In this document: piece by piece, positions 62,614 through 64,000 of the stretch
Layout of the letters: every line of letters starts with the position of its first letter
How positions within the stretch are numbered: the first letter of the stretch is position 1
NCBI RefSeq assembly: GCF_025860405.1
Contig: NZ_CP063787.1
Coordinates: 124,001 to 188,000, forward strand
Origin: Tolypothrix sp. PCC 7712
GTDB taxonomy: Bacteria; Cyanobacteriota; Cyanobacteriia; Cyanobacteriales; Nostocaceae
Direction of reading: 5' to 3'
Length of the DNA stretch: 64,000 nt
Position numbers and translations under genes: made by a program
The notes under the pieces: generated by a model
The model's database searches: none
What the model saw: the letters and a program-made list of their open reading frames with translations, nothing else
What the model was told of the DNA's origin: nothing

Positions 62614-62865
62614 ATGAGTTCTCTTTTAGAAGCAATATTAAAGCAAGCTCAAGGTTTGTCACGAGAGGAACAGCTGGAGTTAATTCAACATTTAACAGAG
62701 CAAGTATCTACCCAGTCAGAAACTCCAGCCAAACCAAAGCGTAAAGTGACTGAGTTTTATGGAGTTGTACCTAATTTATTATCGGGGATGGATGCTCAAG
62801 TTTGGGTTGACCAACTGCGTTCGGAGTGGGATGAACGTAAAGTTTTAGGTGCATTGGAAATTTGA
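62614..62865 (+). CDS. Antitoxin-like small protein
   Basis: 83 residues from the ATG at 62614 (MSSLLEAILKQAQGLSREEQLELIQHL). The helical N-terminal half and VWVDQLRSEWDERKVLGALEI end are like small cyanobacterial antitoxins. No toxin gene follows; the next gene is the S8 peptidase with its own promoter motif. It is either an orphan or a different kind of regulator. Confidence 0.5.
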   Translation: MSSLLEAILKQAQGLSREEQLELIQHLTEQVSTQSETPAKPKRKVTEFYGVVPNLLSGMDAQVWVDQLRSEWDERKVLGALEI

Positions 62866-62875
62866 AAATGTTTTT

Positions 62876-62915
62876 CTAACTGCATACCCCCTCACCCTTC
62901 AGAGATAAGTATCTC
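62876..62915 (+). promoter_or_regulatory. Shared motif copy g, upstream of the S8 peptidase
   Basis: CTAACTGCATACCCCC, 9 nt, AGAGATAAG, about 40 nt before the GTG start. Together with a GGAG ribosome binding site this places the promoter precisely. Confidence 0.7.
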
Positions 62916-62940
62916 CAACACCAAAATTGGAGAAATCTTT

Positions 62941-64000
62941 GTGAAACGTTTGCTTTCTAGCGTTGTACTTACTAGCTATATTTTGGGTATTGCTAGCGTG
63001 GCTATCCTACCTCTGCAACGGCAAGTTACCGCACAAGTACAGAAAAATAATGAGCTTTTTTACACATTTTACGGTCAAAAAATTCCCTTGTCTGTGCGTC
63101 AAGATACTGTAGCTGTGGCTTTTAAACCAGTTAGGACAAGGGGAAAAGCTCTGTTTCAACAATTACAAGATGATTTACGCTCTGGTAGGGGAGGCGTTCG
63201 GGATCTGAGTCAAAGTAGTGGTGTTAATGTAGAAGTCAATCCTTTGGGTGCTAATTTTGCTTTAGTCAAACTACCCACATCAACCCGTAATTCTGTCACC
63301 AATTTACAACAGCTAATTCAAAAGCAACCTTATGTCCAAGAAACTTTACCTGTATTGACTCGCACCACGGGAGATAGTAATTCTGGATCAAAGCAACAAA
63401 CGATTGTGCTACCAAATGAAATTATCGTCAACTTTGAACCAGGACTTTCTGATAGTCAAAAACAGTTAATTTTAGTCCGCAATAATCTAGAAGTTGTCAG
63501 ACAGCTACGTTTTAGTAAAAATCATTATGTAGTACGTCCTAAATCAGTTTCTGGGACAGCAGTTTTATCTATCGCCAATCAATTAACGGATATGGCGGGA
63601 ATCCAATCAGCGACTCCGAATTTTATTCAGACTACATCTTATCAAACTCTGGCGGCGAATTCATTAACGGAAACTCCCAACGCCAAAGCAAATCTGCAAA
63701 GTTTACTCGCTACTTTACCTCAACCTAAAGACACACCCCAGACTACATCTTTACTTCCTTTACAGTGGCATCTCAACAGTACACCTCGGCGCGGTCAATT
63801 TCTCCCTCGTACTGATATCCGCGCTACAGAAGCTTGGAAAAACAGCAATGGCGGACGGGATGTGGTTGTAGCAGTAATTGATAGTGTGATTCAATGGGAT
63901 CATCCAGATTTAGCTAAGAATCTCTACAATTCTGGCAATAGCCCCGATAAATTACCCAATGAACAATACGGTTGGGATTTTTCTAGCGGTAAAGAAGGTG
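62941..64000 (+). CDS. Exported S8 subtilisin-like peptidase, 3' end beyond the window
   Basis: 353 codons are visible from a GTG start with GGAG about 8 nt upstream. Residues 1-35 are a signal peptide (LLSSVVLTSYILGIASVAIL). About 36-280 is a prodomain rich in Val/Thr/Gln. The catalytic domain then begins with the Asp of VVVAVIDSVIQWDHPDL near residue 314. His and Ser lie beyond the window. It is another protease of the shared-motif set and the only one outside the caspase class. Confidence 0.85.
   Translation, partial: MKRLLSSVVLTSYILGIASVAILPLQRQVTAQVQKNNELFYTFYGQKIPLSVRQDTVAVAFKPVRTRGKALFQQLQDDLRSGRGGVRDLSQSSGVNVEVNPLGANFALVKLPTSTRNSVTNLQQLIQKQPYVQETLPVLTRTTGDSNSGSKQQTIVLPNEIIVNFEPGLSDSQKQLILVRNNLEVVRQLRFSKNHYVVRPKSVSGTAVLSIANQLTDMAGIQSATPNFIQTTSYQTLAANSLTETPNAKANLQSLLATLPQPKDTPQTTSLLPLQWHLNSTPRRGQFLPRTDIRATEAWKNSNGGRDVVVAVIDSVIQWDHPDLAKNLYNSGNSPDKLPNEQYGWDFSSGKEG

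Noticed and set aside
62614..62865. Complete toxin-antitoxin pair
   Set aside because: No toxin gene lies next to the antitoxin-like gene; the following gene is an S8 peptidase with its own promoter motif.

Overview
The window looks like DNA of a filamentous, probably heterocyst-forming cyanobacterium (Nostoc/Calothrix/Tolypothrix type). The evidence is low GC, very many GCGATCGC (HIP1) sites, heptanucleotide tandem repeats, an IS701-family element, and cyanobacterial families such as CHAT/TPR proteins, CHASE2 and DUF1822. No rRNA, tRNA or CRISPR array is visible. Plasmid-type genes in the middle suggest a large plasmid or an integrated plasmid-derived island; this is inference.

Layout. 1-10.7 kb is a scrapyard of small accessory genes. 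It holds two copies of a two-gene module (small protein plus retropepsin-like aspartic protease), a truncated DUF4303-like gene, an HTH-NB-ARC STAND ATPase followed by a TPR gene split by an insertion sequence, a chimeric integrase remnant and several small unknown genes. 12.1-23.4 kb is one tight nine-gene operon: alpha/beta hydrolase, subtilase, peptidoglycan-binding/coiled-coil protein, then six proteins I do not recognise. It is the best candidate for an undescribed multi-protein system. 25.0-38.9 kb is plasmid-like: a winged-helix protein, an AlkB-like oxygenase and an antirepressor-like protein in one operon, an XRE regulator with palindromic operators, small genes, and a cassette of membrane proteins ending in a conjugation-type ATPase that is disrupted by another IS copy.

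39.7-64.0 kb is a coherent set of predicted caspase-fold and signalling genes: a Tat-exported metacaspase, four CHAT-peptidase proteins (one lacking its catalytic His), a CHAT-CHASE2 membrane sensor, a TPR protein, DUF1822, a sigma-70-like regulator and an S8 peptidase cut by the window end. Eight copies of a two-block motif (GCATACCCCC, 9-10 nt, AGARnTA) lie upstream of these transcription units, always pointing toward the gene. No copy was noticed elsewhere in the window. I infer a shared promoter or operator, possibly read by the sigma-like protein encoded in the cluster.

Mobile DNA: three 1389-bp IS701-family copies with identical predicted transposases (A at 2065, B at 23369, C at 37420), a MITE family with about 10-bp target duplications (7376 and 42060), several other MITE-like inverted repeats, and tandem arrays. 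Two IS copies broke genes whose original reading frames can be rebuilt exactly across the insertion.
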